Position numbers and translations under genes: made by a program. Below the pieces are notes generated by a model, which did not search any database, was not told where the DNA came from, and was given only the letters and a program-made list of their open reading frames with translations. From NCBI RefSeq assembly GCF_030696885.1, contig NZ_JAUYRI010000009.1:1-64000 (forward strand): 64,000 nucleotides of DNA, given 5' to 3'. How positions within the stretch are numbered: position 1 is the stretch's first letter; each line of letters starts with the position of its first letter. Shown piece after piece: positions 51,162 to 60,258 of the stretch. The DNA is from Thiobacillus sp. (GTDB taxonomy: Bacteria > Pseudomonadota > Gammaproteobacteria > Burkholderiales > Thiobacillaceae).

Positions 51162-52075
51162 TGGCTTTCTTTTCCGTTCTGACCGCAGTGGCCCTCGAGC
51201 ACCTGCGTCCGCTGCGGCAGCCGCTGCCGCATTACCAGCACTATTCCCGCTTCACCCAGTTCCTCGAACGCCGCTTCAATGCCGGCGAATACAGCCACGG
51301 CGCCATCGCCTGGGCGCTGGCCATGCTGCCGCTGCTGGCCGTCGTGTGGGGAGTGTTTGCCCTGCTCGAGGGCATCAGCCCGGTGCTGGGCTGGATATGG
51401 AATGTGGCGGTGCTGTATTTCACCCTCGGCTTCAAGTATTTCAGCGACTCCGCCGAGCAGATTGCGCGCCAGCTGCGCGCCGGCGAGCTCGACGCCGCGC
51501 GCGAAAAACTGGCGGCCTGGCGCGGCGGCGATACGCAACAGTTCAGCGTCGACGACCTGACGCGCGTCACCATCGAGCAGGTGATGGCGGCAAGCCACCG
51601 GCAGATGTTCGGCGTGCTGTTCTGGTTTGTGCTGCTGGCGTCGCTCGGTCCGGTCGGCGCCGTGCTGTTTCGTGCCGCGTCGATCCTGTCGCGCCGCTGG
51701 ACGGTCAGTCGTGGTCGTTTCGGTGCGTTTGCGCAGCGGGCGTTTCATGTCATCAACTGGGTGCCGGCGCGGCTGACGGCGCTGACCTACGCCATTGCCG
51801 GCAACTTCGAAGACGCGACCTTCTGCTGGCGCACCCAGGCGGATGCCTGGCCGGAAACGGAAGAGGGCGTGGTGATTGCCGCCGGTGCCGGCGCCATGGG
51901 CGTCAAGCTGGGGCAAAGCGTCAGCGTCGGCGACGAGACGGTATGGCGTCCCGACCTCGGCACCGGCCAGGCACCGGATCACGATTGCATCGATAGCGCC
52001 GTCAGCATGATCTGGCGTGGCCTGGTGATCTGGCTCGCGGCCGGACTGCTGATCGTTGTCGCCGGCTGGATCTGA
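51161..52075 (+). CDS. CobD/AmpE-like membrane protein
   Basis: This 304-residue protein has about four TM helices and resembles the CobD/CbiB (adenosylcobinamide-phosphate synthase) and AmpE family: N-terminal 'SVLTAVALEHLRPLRQPLPH', a central 'HRQMFGVLFWFVLLASLGPVGAVLFRAASILSRRW' and C-terminal 'EAGGTVWRPDLG'-like region. The family is often annotated as AmpE in betaproteobacteria, where a signalling role near beta-lactamase is uncertain. No cobalamin genes are near, so a cobamide role is unlikely from context. Confidence 0.7.
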   Translation: MAFFSVLTAVALEHLRPLRQPLPHYQHYSRFTQFLERRFNAGEYSHGAIAWALAMLPLLAVVWGVFALLEGISPVLGWIWNVAVLYFTLGFKYFSDSAEQIARQLRAGELDAAREKLAAWRGGDTQQFSVDDLTRVTIEQVMAASHRQMFGVLFWFVLLASLGPVGAVLFRAASILSRRWTVSRGRFGAFAQRAFHVINWVPARLTALTYAIAGNFEDATFCWRTQADAWPETEEGVVIAAGAGAMGVKLGQSVSVGDETVWRPDLGTGQAPDHDCIDSAVSMIWRGLVIWLAAGLLIVVAGWI

Positions 52076-52084
52076 TTTTTCTTC

Positions 52085-53323
52085 ATGCTCAACGCGCTGT
52101 GGATCGGCTTCATCCTTGTCGCCTTCCTGATCGCGTCCTTCAAGCTGCTGGTCCTCGGCGATGCCGACATTTTCGCCGCGTTGGTCAGGGCGCTGTTCGA
52201 CAGCAGCAAGACCGCATTTGAAATCGCGCTCGGCCTTACCGGCGTGATGGCGCTGTGGCTGGGGGTGATGAAAATCGGTGAGCGCGCCGGCATGCTGGAC
52301 ATCCTCACCCGCGGCCTGGCGCCGCTGTTCCGCCGCCTGTTTCCAGACGTGCCGCCCAACCATCCCGCGCTCGGCGCGATGACCATGAACATGGGCGCCA
52401 ACATGCTGGGGCTCGATAACGCCGCGACCCCGCTTGGCATCAAGGCGATGCAGGAACTGCAGACGCTCAATCCTTCGAAGGACACCGCGAGCGACGCGCA
52501 AATCCTCTTTCTGGTCATCAACACCGCGTCGGTCACGCTGCTGCCGGTCACCATTTTCACCTACCGCGCGCAGCTCGGCGCGGCCGACCCGACCGACGTG
52601 TTCATACCGCTGCTGATCACCACCTATATCGGCACCCTGGTCGGCCTGTTCGTCACCGGATTTTTCCAGAAGCTGCACCTGTGGAACCGCGTCACGCTGG
52701 CCTATCTCGGCGGCGCCACGCTGCTGGTCGGCGGCATGGTGGTGTATTTCGGCAGCCTCGATGCCGCCGAGATGACGCGGCAGTCGTCGATACTCAGCAA
52801 CGTGCTGCTGTTCGGCATCGTCGCCACCTTTCTGCTGATGGCGGTGCGGCGGCGGGTGAATGCCTACGAGGCCTTCATCGAAGGGGCGAAGGACGGCTTT
52901 CACACGGCCGTCACCATCATTCCGTATCTTGTCGCGATGCTGGTGGCGATCGCGGTGTTCCGCGCCAGCGGCGCGCTTGAGCTGCTGATGGGTGCGGCGC
53001 GCAGCGCGGTGCTGGGGCTGGGTTTCGACGCGCGCTGGATCGACGGCCTGCCGACCGCACTGATGAAACCGTTTTCCGGAAGCGGCGCGCGTGCCATGAT
53101 GATCGACACCATGCAGACGCACGGCGCGGACTCGTTCGCCGGACGGCTGGCGTCGATCGTGCAGGGCAGCACCGAGACGACTTTCTACGTGCTGGCGGTG
53201 TATTTTGGCGCGGTCGGCATCAAGCGCGTGCGTCACGCCGTCGCCTGCGGACTGATCGCCGACGTCGCCGGCATTTTGGCAGCCATCGGCATGGCCTATC
53301 TGTTTTTTGGTGCAATCGCATGA
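52085..53323 (+). CDS. nucleoside-recognition (Gate) domain membrane protein, SpmA-SpmB fusion
   Basis: The 412-residue protein has ten or so TM helices in two halves, each with a Gate domain: first half 'DSSKTAFEIALGLTGVMALWLGVMKIGERAGMLD' and 'LDNAATPLGIKAMQELQ' match SpmA, second half 'GAKDGFHTAVTIIPYLVAMLVAIAVFRASGALEL' and 'QGSTETTFYVLAVYFGAVGI' match SpmB. In sporulating bacteria these are separate proteins, and the fused form is usual in Gram-negatives, where the function is unknown. ppx overlaps its stop by 4 bp. Confidence 0.87.
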   Translation: MLNALWIGFILVAFLIASFKLLVLGDADIFAALVRALFDSSKTAFEIALGLTGVMALWLGVMKIGERAGMLDILTRGLAPLFRRLFPDVPPNHPALGAMTMNMGANMLGLDNAATPLGIKAMQELQTLNPSKDTASDAQILFLVINTASVTLLPVTIFTYRAQLGAADPTDVFIPLLITTYIGTLVGLFVTGFFQKLHLWNRVTLAYLGGATLLVGGMVVYFGSLDAAEMTRQSSILSNVLLFGIVATFLLMAVRRRVNAYEAFIEGAKDGFHTAVTIIPYLVAMLVAIAVFRASGALELLMGAARSAVLGLGFDARWIDGLPTALMKPFSGSGARAMMIDTMQTHGADSFAGRLASIVQGSTETTFYVLAVYFGAVGIKRVRHAVACGLIADVAGILAAIGMAYLFFGAIA

Positions 53324-54789
53324 AGACGTACGACACACTCGCCGCCGTTGACCTGGGCTCCAACTCCTTTCGCCTCGAGGTTGCGAGGGTGGCGGGCGAC
53401 CAGCTGTATCCGCTCGATTCGCTGAAGGAAACCGTGCGCCTGGCCGGTGGATTGGACGACGACAAGAAACTCGACGACGACACGCAGGAGCGCGCGCTGG
53501 CCTGCCTGCAGCGTTTCGGCGAACGCCTGCGCGGTCTGTCTCCCGAGGCGATCCGCTGCGTCGGTACCTCGGCGCTGCGTATTGCCCGCAATGCCGATGC
53601 CTTCCTGCGCAAGGCCGAGGCCGCGCTCGGCCACCCGATCGAGATCGTCGCCGGGCGCGAAGAGGCGCGGCTGATCTATCTCGGCGTTGCACATTCGTTG
53701 CCGGCCTCGCCCGACCGCCGGTTGGTGGTCGACATCGGCGGCGGCTCGACCGAATGCATCATCGGCCATGGCCTGAAGCCGCACGAACGCGAAAGCCTGC
53801 ACATGGGCTGCGTCAATTTTTCCAAACGCTTCTTCGCCGACGGCGTCATCGACAAGGCCGCGCTGAAGGCCGCCGAGATGAGCGCGCGGGTCGAAGTCGA
53901 AGCCGTCGCGCGCGCGTTTTCCAAAGCCAACTGGCAGCAGGCGGTGGGTTCCAGCGGCACCGCGCGGGCATTGCGCGAAATCCTCGAACAGAACGGCTGG
54001 TCGGCGCGCGGCATCACTGCCGACGGCCTGGCCCAGCTGCGCAGCCAGATGATCAAGGCCGGACACATTGATGCACTGGAGCTTGCCGGCCTTGCGCGCG
54101 ACCGCCGCCCGGTCATCGCCGGCGGTTTCGCCATCATGGCCGGCCTGTTCGCCGAGCTCGGCATCGAGCAGATGGACGTTGCCGAAACCGCGATGCGGGA
54201 GGGCATCCTCTACGATCTGCTCGGCCGTTTCCATCGGGAAGACATGCGCGAGGCGACGGTGGATGAATTCATGCGCCGCTACCATATCGACAGCCAGCAG
54301 GCCGTGCGCGTCAAACGTGTCGCGCTGACGCTACTGGCCGCGGCCGGCGGCGGCGACGAGCACGACGAACGCTTTCTCGACTGGGCCGCGCGGCTGCATG
54401 AAATCGGGCTCATGGTGTCGCACGGCGGCTACCATCGCCACTCCGGCTACATCCTGGAAAACGCCGACATGCCCGGCTTCTCGCGCACCGAGCAGGCGCG
54501 TCTGGCGCTGCTGGCGCGCGCCCAGCGCGGCGCGCTGACCAAGCTGTCGAGCTTTGATGGGGTGGCGGACCCCGACCGCCGCCTGGTGTGGCTGCTACGG
54601 CAGGCCGTCATTTTCTGCCGCAACCGTGCCGAGCCCAAACTGCCCGAGATGAAGACGGAAATCGGTACCAAGCGTTTTCGCCTGACGCTGCCCGAAGGCT
54701 GGCTCGAAAGCCACCCGCTCACCCAGCGGGCGCTGGAGGAGGAGGCTGTGTATTGGCATGCGGTGGGGGTGAAGTACAGCTTCGGCTAG
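53320..54789 (+). CDS. ppx: exopolyphosphatase (Ppx/GppA family)
   Basis: This 489-residue enzyme has the ASKHA-type domains: 'AAVDLGSNSFRLEVARV', 'GTSALRIARNADAFL', 'VVDIGGGSTECIIGHG' and 'GSSGTARALREILE', then an HD-like helical C-terminal domain ('LDWAARLHEIGLMVSHGGYHRHSGYI'). It releases phosphate from polyphosphate, or hydrolyses pppGpp (GppA activity). The family does not separate these from sequence alone. Its stop TAG (54787-54789) lies within the CTAG target duplicate of a MITE-like insertion. Confidence 0.92.
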   Translation: MKTYDTLAAVDLGSNSFRLEVARVAGDQLYPLDSLKETVRLAGGLDDDKKLDDDTQERALACLQRFGERLRGLSPEAIRCVGTSALRIARNADAFLRKAEAALGHPIEIVAGREEARLIYLGVAHSLPASPDRRLVVDIGGGSTECIIGHGLKPHERESLHMGCVNFSKRFFADGVIDKAALKAAEMSARVEVEAVARAFSKANWQQAVGSSGTARALREILEQNGWSARGITADGLAQLRSQMIKAGHIDALELAGLARDRRPVIAGGFAIMAGLFAELGIEQMDVAETAMREGILYDLLGRFHREDMREATVDEFMRRYHIDSQQAVRVKRVALTLLAAAGGGDEHDERFLDWAARLHEIGLMVSHGGYHRHSGYILENADMPGFSRTEQARLALLARAQRGALTKLSSFDGVADPDRRLVWLLRQAVIFCRNRAEPKLPEMKTEIGTKRFRLTLPEGWLESHPLTQRALEEEAVYWHAVGVKYSFG

Positions 54790-54964
54790 TGTCGCGAATC
54801 AGAAATAGCGGGACAAATAAAACGGATGGATTTTTTCGCAGGGCAAGGCGCGAGGAGGCGACATAGCCCGGTCTATGGCAACGACGCGTAACGCCGCCAT
54901 ATGGAATAAGATGGCGGAAAAAGACACCGTTTTATGTTTCGATATTTCTGATTCGCGACACTAG
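54786..54964. mobile_element. MITE-like element with terminal inverted repeats, inserted at CTAG
   Basis: CTAG at each end encloses a 171-bp element. The ends TGTCGCGAATCAGAAAT and ATTTCTGATTCGCGACA are perfect inverted repeats, extended imperfectly to about 38 bp each, with a 2-bp indel ('CGGGACAAATAAAACGG' against 'CGAAACATAAAACGG'). The interior has the GCCGCCAT/ATGGCGG hairpin sequence and no ORF. A 4-bp CTAG target duplication is typical of IS5-family elements. The left CTAG contains the ppx stop codon, so the insertion may have set the gene's end. Confidence 0.72.
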
Positions 54965-54980
54965 CGTGCCGGGCTGAAGC

Positions 54981-55922
54981 CTACTTGTTGTAGGTGCTGA
55001 TGCAGTCCTTCAATGCGTCGACGTTGCGCGTATCGAGCGTGCAGTTGCGCGGCTTGGGGGCGCTGCCGTCGCTGCGGCGGCTTGCGGCGGGTCCGTCTTT
55101 TGGCGCACTGGGCGCGGCCGCCTCGACCTGGCGTGCGGCCACCTGTTTTTCCTCCGCCATGCCCACCTGTCTTTGGGTGCTGGCGGGACCGACGTGCTCG
55201 ACCAGCGTGGCCGCCAGCTTTTCCTCGGCTTCGATGCGTGCGGCCTGTGCTTCGTCCAGTGCCTTGCGGGCTTCGGCATGCGATTGGGCGTTCTCCGTCA
55301 GTGACGATTCCAGGCGCCGGCCTTCGGCAACTTGCTGTCCGACCAGGCTTTCGAGCAGGGCATAGGATTCGGCGGTGGACGTCGTGTATTCGATGAAAGC
55401 GGCGGCGAGCTTTTTTTCCGTCTCGACGCGGCGGGCCTGTTCGGCCTCGAACGCCTTCACGATTTCGGCGCTGGGCCGGCTTTTTTCCGCAAGCGCTGTA
55501 TCCAGGCGCTGGCTTTCCTGAAGCAAGGCACCGAGTTGTTTCTGGAACTGGGTATAGGCGAGCGCACCGCCCGCGAGACCGCCCATCAACACCAGGCTGA
55601 GGTAGACCAGGGCTGCTCGCAGGCGGCGCTTGGGCTTGGGTGGTGCTTCGGCCGCCGCTGCGGCCGGCTCCTCGCGATCCCGCGTCCGGTCACGCCGTGC
55701 GCCGGCACGGTCGTCATCCTGCGCCTCGGCCGGCGCGCCGCAGACTTTGGTGCGCAGTCGCTGCAGCCGTGCAATTTTCGCGTCGAGCACAGCCGCAACC
55801 CTGACACGCACCCGGGTCATCAGGGCGCGCTTGGCATGGGCCGCCACGGATTCTTCCGTGGTCTGCGCACCGTCCGGTGTTCGGGAGGATGGGCGCGTTT
55901 CGGGCTGGGGCGACGTGTTCAA
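54981..55922 (-). CDS. membrane protein with long coiled coil, unknown function
   Basis: This 313-residue protein has a charged N-terminal cytoplasmic part (~100 residues, 'AKRALMTRVRVRVAAVLDAKIARLQRLRTK'), one TM helix ('AALVYLSLVLMGGLAGGALAYTQF'), then a coiled coil (about 130-255, 'KKLAAAFIEYTTSTAES', 'ARKALDEAQAARIEAEEKLAATLVEH') and a short tail with two cysteines ('CTLDTRNVDALKDC'). No known family is evident. The start is TTG 55922, with no strong upstream alternative. It lies between the MITE-like element and the mscS gene. Function unknown. Confidence 0.75.
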   Translation of the reverse strand: MNTSPQPETRPSSRTPDGAQTTEESVAAHAKRALMTRVRVRVAAVLDAKIARLQRLRTKVCGAPAEAQDDDRAGARRDRTRDREEPAAAAAEAPPKPKRRLRAALVYLSLVLMGGLAGGALAYTQFQKQLGALLQESQRLDTALAEKSRPSAEIVKAFEAEQARRVETEKKLAAAFIEYTTSTAESYALLESLVGQQVAEGRRLESSLTENAQSHAEARKALDEAQAARIEAEEKLAATLVEHVGPASTQRQVGMAEEKQVAARQVEAAAPSAPKDGPAASRRSDGSAPKPRNCTLDTRNVDALKDCISTYNK

Positions 55923-56127
55923 ACGGTTCTCACGGGATAGGCACTTACAGGTGATATCGGCCCGTGCGCCGAATAGTTAATGGCAAAACCGCATGCAGGC
56001 GAGCTTTTCCGCTGATTTGGCCCGGTTTTGGCGCGCGCCGCAGTCATTTGACGTGGCCCCATGCCCAGGACCACACGTCAAAATGCCGCGGTCCGCCGAA
56101 GGGCGCACGCAGGGCGGTCTGTGCGAC

Positions 56128-57231
56128 TTACGCTTCAGGCGCCGCCGCGGGCGCGTCGGGGATCGAGTCGATATGCAGCGTCTGCGTTGGGAAGGCGATC
56201 TCGGCACCGTGGCCACGGATGATGTCGGCGATTTTCAGCAGCACGTCCTGCTTGACTTCGTGGTAGTGCACCCATTGCACGGTGCGGGTAAAGGTGTAGA
56301 TGAAGAAATTCAGCGAGGAGACCCCGAATTCGTTGAAATTGACGATCAGCGTGGCGTCGGCATCGATCTCGGGATGCGCCTGCAGCATGGTCTTCACGTC
56401 CTCGACGATGACGGGCAGTTTGTCGAGGTCGGCGTAGCGGATGCCGATGGTTTCCCGGATGCGCCGGTTGGTCATGCGGGTGGGGTTTTCCACCACGATG
56501 GTGGTGAACAGCGCATTCGGCACATAGATCGGATTCTTGTTGAAGGCGCGCACGCGGGTGTGGCGCCAGCCGATGTATTCGACTGTGCCCTCGATCTCCT
56601 TGTCGGGCGAACGGATCCATTCGCCCACCACGAACGGTCGATCCAGGTAAATGGTCAGGCCGCCGAAGAAGTTGGCCAGCATGTCCTTGGCGGCAAAGCC
56701 CACCGCGATGCCGCCGATGCCGCCGAAGGCGAGCACGCCGGCGATGCTGAACCCCAGGTTCTGGACAATCACGAGGAAAGCCAGCACCAGGACGATGACC
56801 CGCCCCAGCTTGGACAGCGCATCCACCGTGGTGAAGTCGATGCCCTGGCCGACGGCTTCGGTGCGCGCCAGCAGGCCGTGCGAGGCGTTGCGTATCAGCC
56901 GCAGCAGGAACCAGGCGAACGCGAGGATGATCAGCGTGTCGCGCACCGGATCGACGTAGGTGGGCAGTTCCACGCCGCGGTGCTGGTAGATGATCGTGAG
57001 GGCATAGGCCGTGCCAGCCACCCACAGGATGAAGGTGAGCGGCTTGCGCATCGCCTTGAAAAGCGCGTCGTCCCAGACCGCCGCAGTGCGCGAGGCCAGT
57101 TTTTCGATATGGCGCAGCAGGTAGTAGGCGCCAATATTCAGCGCGATGACGGCGGCGATGATCGCCATCACTTCGGGGATCCAGGGATGGGCCAGCGAGG
57201 GCAGGCCTAGATGTTGCGCGAGTTCTTTCAT
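56128..57231 (-). CDS. MscS family small-conductance mechanosensitive channel
   Basis: The 367-residue channel protein has four or more TM helices, a pore helix region with 'GVLAFGGIGGIAVGFAAKDMLANFFGGLTIYLDRPF' and the beta domain 'VEYIGWRHTRVRAFNKNPIYVPNALFTT', both diagnostic of MscS. It opens on hypo-osmotic shock to release solutes. The C-terminus is short. No operon partner is close, since the upstream gene is 228 bp distant. Confidence 0.93.
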   Translation of the reverse strand: MKELAQHLGLPSLAHPWIPEVMAIIAAVIALNIGAYYLLRHIEKLASRTAAVWDDALFKAMRKPLTFILWVAGTAYALTIIYQHRGVELPTYVDPVRDTLIILAFAWFLLRLIRNASHGLLARTEAVGQGIDFTTVDALSKLGRVIVLVLAFLVIVQNLGFSIAGVLAFGGIGGIAVGFAAKDMLANFFGGLTIYLDRPFVVGEWIRSPDKEIEGTVEYIGWRHTRVRAFNKNPIYVPNALFTTIVVENPTRMTNRRIRETIGIRYADLDKLPVIVEDVKTMLQAHPEIDADATLIVNFNEFGVSSLNFFIYTFTRTVQWVHYHEVKQDVLLKIADIIRGHGAEIAFPTQTLHIDSIPDAPAAAPEA

Positions 57232-57459
57232 GGGTGAATGCGGACAGAAATTCGGGGGCGGTGTGCCCCGATTCTAAGCGCAAAGCCGCTGGGCGCCGAT
57301 TTGACGCCGTGTTTCAGTAGCCGACGATCCGGCGCATCCAGGAACAGGCTGCCCGTGCCACAGTAACAAGACAGCGCGCATCGATGTCTCCGGGAGGAAA
57401 CAGCCAATTGCGCCGGGGCGGGCAGGCTTGCAACGCGGAAACGCGCGGGTGCCGCGCGT

Positions 57460-57945
57460 CTATTTCAGGACGCGCGCGCGACGCCCGATCTGGGTTCCAT
57501 TCGGTGTGACCGGGCTTTCCGGGATCGACAGGAAGTGCGGCCTCGTGCTGCTCGCCATGGCCGGAATCATGGCCTGCGCGTGCACGGCAAAACGAGTCAG
57601 CGCCGCGCATTTTTCGAGGCAGGCACAGCGTCGGTCGTCGATCAGCCGGGATACCGTGACCGCGAGGGCATCGCATGCATTGGTCAGCCGCTCGAAGCCG
57701 GCTGCGCAAGCACACTCGCGCAAGCGGATCAGCGTCAGGGCATAGTCGGTAATCGCGTCCTGGGTCAGCGCGGCGGGATGCGCAAAACAGGGACTGGCAG
57801 CGGTACGGGTCAGTGCGGCCAGGGCATCGTTCACCGCCGCTGCAGCCCAGTTTTCAGGCGCACCGGGTGCCGGTTTTCGCCCCGGCGTTCTGGCGATCGT
57901 CGTGCGGATGTGCGGCTGGGGCTGCGGAACGTTCATGCTGCGCAT
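57460..57945 (-). CDS. uncharacterised cysteine-containing helical protein
   Basis: The 161-residue predicted protein has no family I recognise. It is alanine-rich and helical, with cysteines in 'LRECACAAGFERLTNACDALA' and 'DRRCACLEKCAALTRF'. Start ATG 57945 is supported by an optimal TAAGGAGG ribosome binding site 8 bp upstream. An inverted repeat TGTACTA-N8-TAGTACA lies about 100 bp further upstream. Function unknown. The similar length and helical pattern to Hpt-like or small sensor proteins is only suggestive. Confidence 0.7.
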   Translation of the reverse strand: MRSMNVPQPQPHIRTTIARTPGRKPAPGAPENWAAAAVNDALAALTRTAASPCFAHPAALTQDAITDYALTLIRLRECACAAGFERLTNACDALAVTVSRLIDDRRCACLEKCAALTRFAVHAQAMIPAMASSTRPHFLSIPESPVTPNGTQIGRRARVLK

Positions 57946-58043
57946 GGGTTTGCCTCCTTATCTTATGGCCGGCGGGTATGTGGTCCCGAGCGGGCTGTTC
58001 TATATCGATCTATATCGACCAGAACAAGCGAATCTTTAATATA

Positions 58044-58065
58044 TGTACTAGAAAAAAATAGTACA
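58044..58065. promoter_or_regulatory. inverted repeat TGTACTA-N8-TAGTACA, possible operator
   Basis: Perfect 7-bp arms separated by an A-rich 8-bp spacer, in an AT-rich patch that also contains a repeated TCTATATCGA. It lies ~100 bp upstream of the 161-residue minus-strand gene and could be an operator. No regulator is assigned. Confidence 0.42.
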
Positions 58066-58185
58066 AATGTACCTGACGCGTTGCGCCCAGCCAGGTTGCA
58101 GTGCTGCAAGCGATCCGGACGGGCGGGCGGCCGGAGGGCTTATCTGGACGCACCGGCCTGAGCGGCCGGGCTCGGAGGACGAGCC

Positions 58186-59484
58186 TTACATCTGCGACCG
58201 CAGCAAGGCCATGGTGTGCTCGAGCAGCTTTTCACTCCAGGGACGGTTGCGCCATTCGGCGTAGGTAATCTGCCGTGATTTTTTCAGGTCGCCCTCGATG
58301 ATATCGATCTGGCGCTGTGCGAATGCGTGGTCGTAGATATTGAGGTTGGCTTCGTCATTGAGCCGGAACGAGCGTGAATCGAAGTTGGTCGAGCCGACCG
58401 ACACCCACACATCATCGACAACCATCACCTTGCAGTGAAACATGGTCGGCTGATATTCGTAGATTTCGGCGCCGGCCTCGAGCAGATCGCCCCAGCGTGC
58501 GCGCGAGGCGCGCCGCACCGGTTCCGAGTCGATGCGCTTGCCAGGCAAAATGATTTTGACTTTCACGCCGCGCTTCAGCGCGCGCACGAGGGTTTCGACC
58601 GACAGGTCGTCGGGGACGAAATAGGCATTGGCGATATAGATCGTCTTGCGCGCCGAGGCGATCGACAGCAGATACATCAGGCGCACGCTTTCGCTGCCCT
58701 CGCCCGACGAACTCTTGAACACTTGCGCGTGGTGCTCGCCGACTGGCTGCAGCGGCGGGAAATAGTCTTCGCCGTGCAGCACCTCACCGCTGGTCTTCAT
58801 CCAGTTATCAAGGAACGCCGCCTGCATGTGCGCCACTGCCGGCCCTTCGATCCGGAAATGGGAATCGCGCCAGTGATCGGCATCCTGCGCATCGCCCAGC
58901 CAGTTGTCGGCGATGCCGACGCCGCCGGTGAAGCCCACCGTGCCGTCGATCACCAGCAGCTTGCGGTGGGTGCGGTTGTTCATCCGGGCCAGGTGGTACC
59001 AGTGCAGCGGATGGTATTTGTGGAGCTCGACTCCGGCGTCCTCCATCAGCTTCAATAGTTCTTCATCCATCTTCACACTGCCGACCCAGTCGACCAGCAC
59101 ATGGACCTTGACGCCGGCCTGTGCGCGTTCGGCGAGCGCCTCGGCAAATTCCCGGCCGATGTCGCCCGACCAGTAAATATAGGTTTCAAACGTGATGGTT
59201 TTTTGGGCTGCGCGAATGGCCGCCAGCATCGGCGGAAAAATCTCGTCGCCGTTGATCAGTTCCTGCACATGGTTGCCCGCCACCAGTGGAGGGCCGAGCA
59301 GGTGGCTCATCGTGCGCAGAAACTGGGGTTCCTGTACCGCATACAGTTCGCTGATCCGGGTCTGGACCTTTTTTTCGCCGGGGATGAAATTCAGCGCGAG
59401 GATGGTGGCGAGAATCGAAGCGACGACGATCCAGAAAACGAACATTTTTCGGCTTTTTATGAACGTTGTTAATTGCATGGGCAT
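58186..59484 (-). CDS. phospholipase D / cardiolipin synthase family protein
   Basis: This 432-residue protein has one N-terminal TM helix ('MFVFWIVVASILATILALNFI') and two HKD catalytic motifs: 'HRKLLVIDGTVGFTGG' and 'HCKVMVVDDVWVSVGSTNFDSRSF'. Length, anchor and motif order match ClsB-type cardiolipin synthases. It likely makes cardiolipin or another phosphatidyl product from phosphatidylglycerol, at the inner membrane. ATG 59484 was chosen because the upstream ORF extension (to 59649) lacks a TM or conserved features and spans a hairpin. Confidence 0.9.
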   Translation of the reverse strand: MPMQLTTFIKSRKMFVFWIVVASILATILALNFIPGEKKVQTRISELYAVQEPQFLRTMSHLLGPPLVAGNHVQELINGDEIFPPMLAAIRAAQKTITFETYIYWSGDIGREFAEALAERAQAGVKVHVLVDWVGSVKMDEELLKLMEDAGVELHKYHPLHWYHLARMNNRTHRKLLVIDGTVGFTGGVGIADNWLGDAQDADHWRDSHFRIEGPAVAHMQAAFLDNWMKTSGEVLHGEDYFPPLQPVGEHHAQVFKSSSGEGSESVRLMYLLSIASARKTIYIANAYFVPDDLSVETLVRALKRGVKVKIILPGKRIDSEPVRRASRARWGDLLEAGAEIYEYQPTMFHCKVMVVDDVWVSVGSTNFDSRSFRLNDEANLNIYDHAFAQRQIDIIEGDLKKSRQITYAEWRNRPWSEKLLEHTMALLRSQM

Positions 59485-59533
59485 GATTACGACCCCGGAA
59501 AACCGGGGCCGCCATTCAGTCGTTACTTCGATG

Positions 59534-59556
59534 GCCTGCCGGGCGAGCCGGCAGGC
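59534..59556 (-). terminator. hairpin after the glycine-zipper lipoprotein gene
   Basis: GCCTGCCGG and CCGGCAGGC form a 9-bp stem with a 5-nt loop, 8 bp past the stop of the lipoprotein gene on the minus strand. A T-run is lacking, so termination may be weak or Rho-aided. Confidence 0.55.
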
Positions 59557-59563
59557 AGGCGTA

Positions 59564-60022
59564 TTACGGCACCACGCGGGCGTTTTCTCCGCTGCCTTCC
59601 ACAATGACCTGCATGCCGGTGCGCAGGCGCGCGTCCACCGGCTGCACAATGGTCACGCGGCCACCGGTGCGCATGTCGACGCTCACCTGCTGCACCGTCT
59701 TGTCCCTGACCTTGGTTTCGCCGTAGGTCCCTGCGGCGCCGCCGAGGACGGCGCCCACCGCGGTGGCCATCTTGCTGTCACCCACAGCCGAGCCGAGGAT
59801 GCCGCCAGCTACAGCGCCCACCGCGGTGCCTACGCCAAGTTTGTAATCGGCGTCCACCTCGACGTTTTCCAGCGAGGCGATCGTTCCGCGCCGGTCCGTC
59901 TGGGTTGCAACGCTGCCAGTGGTGGTCCCGTATGTGGTCGTGTCCTTGGTGGGCATGTCAGAACAGCCGGCGGCCAGGACCGCGCCCAACAGGACAGGCA
60001 GCACGCGTTTGAGTGTGTTCAT
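59564..60022 (-). CDS. glycine-zipper outer membrane lipoprotein (SlyB/Rickettsia 17-kDa type)
   Basis: The 152-residue lipoprotein has a lipobox 'LLGAVLAAGCSD', a glycine-zipper segment ('LGVGTAVGAVAGGILGSAVGDSKMATAVGAVLGGAAG') and a C-terminal beta-rich part ('MRTGGRVTIVQPVDARLRTGMQVIVEGSG'). The layout is that of the SlyB/PcP/17-kDa antigen family, which anchors to the outer membrane and responds to envelope stress. No operon partner is close. Confidence 0.88.
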   Translation of the reverse strand: MNTLKRVLPVLLGAVLAAGCSDMPTKDTTTYGTTTGSVATQTDRRGTIASLENVEVDADYKLGVGTAVGAVAGGILGSAVGDSKMATAVGAVLGGAAGTYGETKVRDKTVQQVSVDMRTGGRVTIVQPVDARLRTGMQVIVEGSGENARVVP

Positions 60023-60194
60023 GATTCGCCCCTCAGTGTGAGAAGACTTCAGTATCAGTAAGCCGCCCTGATTCGACTATCCGGGTTCGCCTTGTTCCGG
60101 GGACAGAAAACAGGACTCGAACGCGTAGGAAAAAGCCGCGTCCCATTACCGCCGTTTGTCTCCCGGCGGGTGGGCCGTGCATCCCGAAACAAGA

Positions 60195-60236
60195 CCGCCG
60201 CCTCATCCGGAAACCGGGTTCCGGATGAGGCGGCGG
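60195..60236 (-). terminator. long perfect hairpin after the OmpA gene
   Basis: CCGCCGCCTCATCCGGAA and TTCCGGATGAGGCGGCGG form a perfect 18-bp stem with a 6-nt loop, 23 bp past the OmpA stop on the minus strand. The T-content after it is only moderate ('TCTTGTTTC'). Confidence 0.75.
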
Positions 60237-60258
60237 CATGCGCGGGATGACTTCCTCC

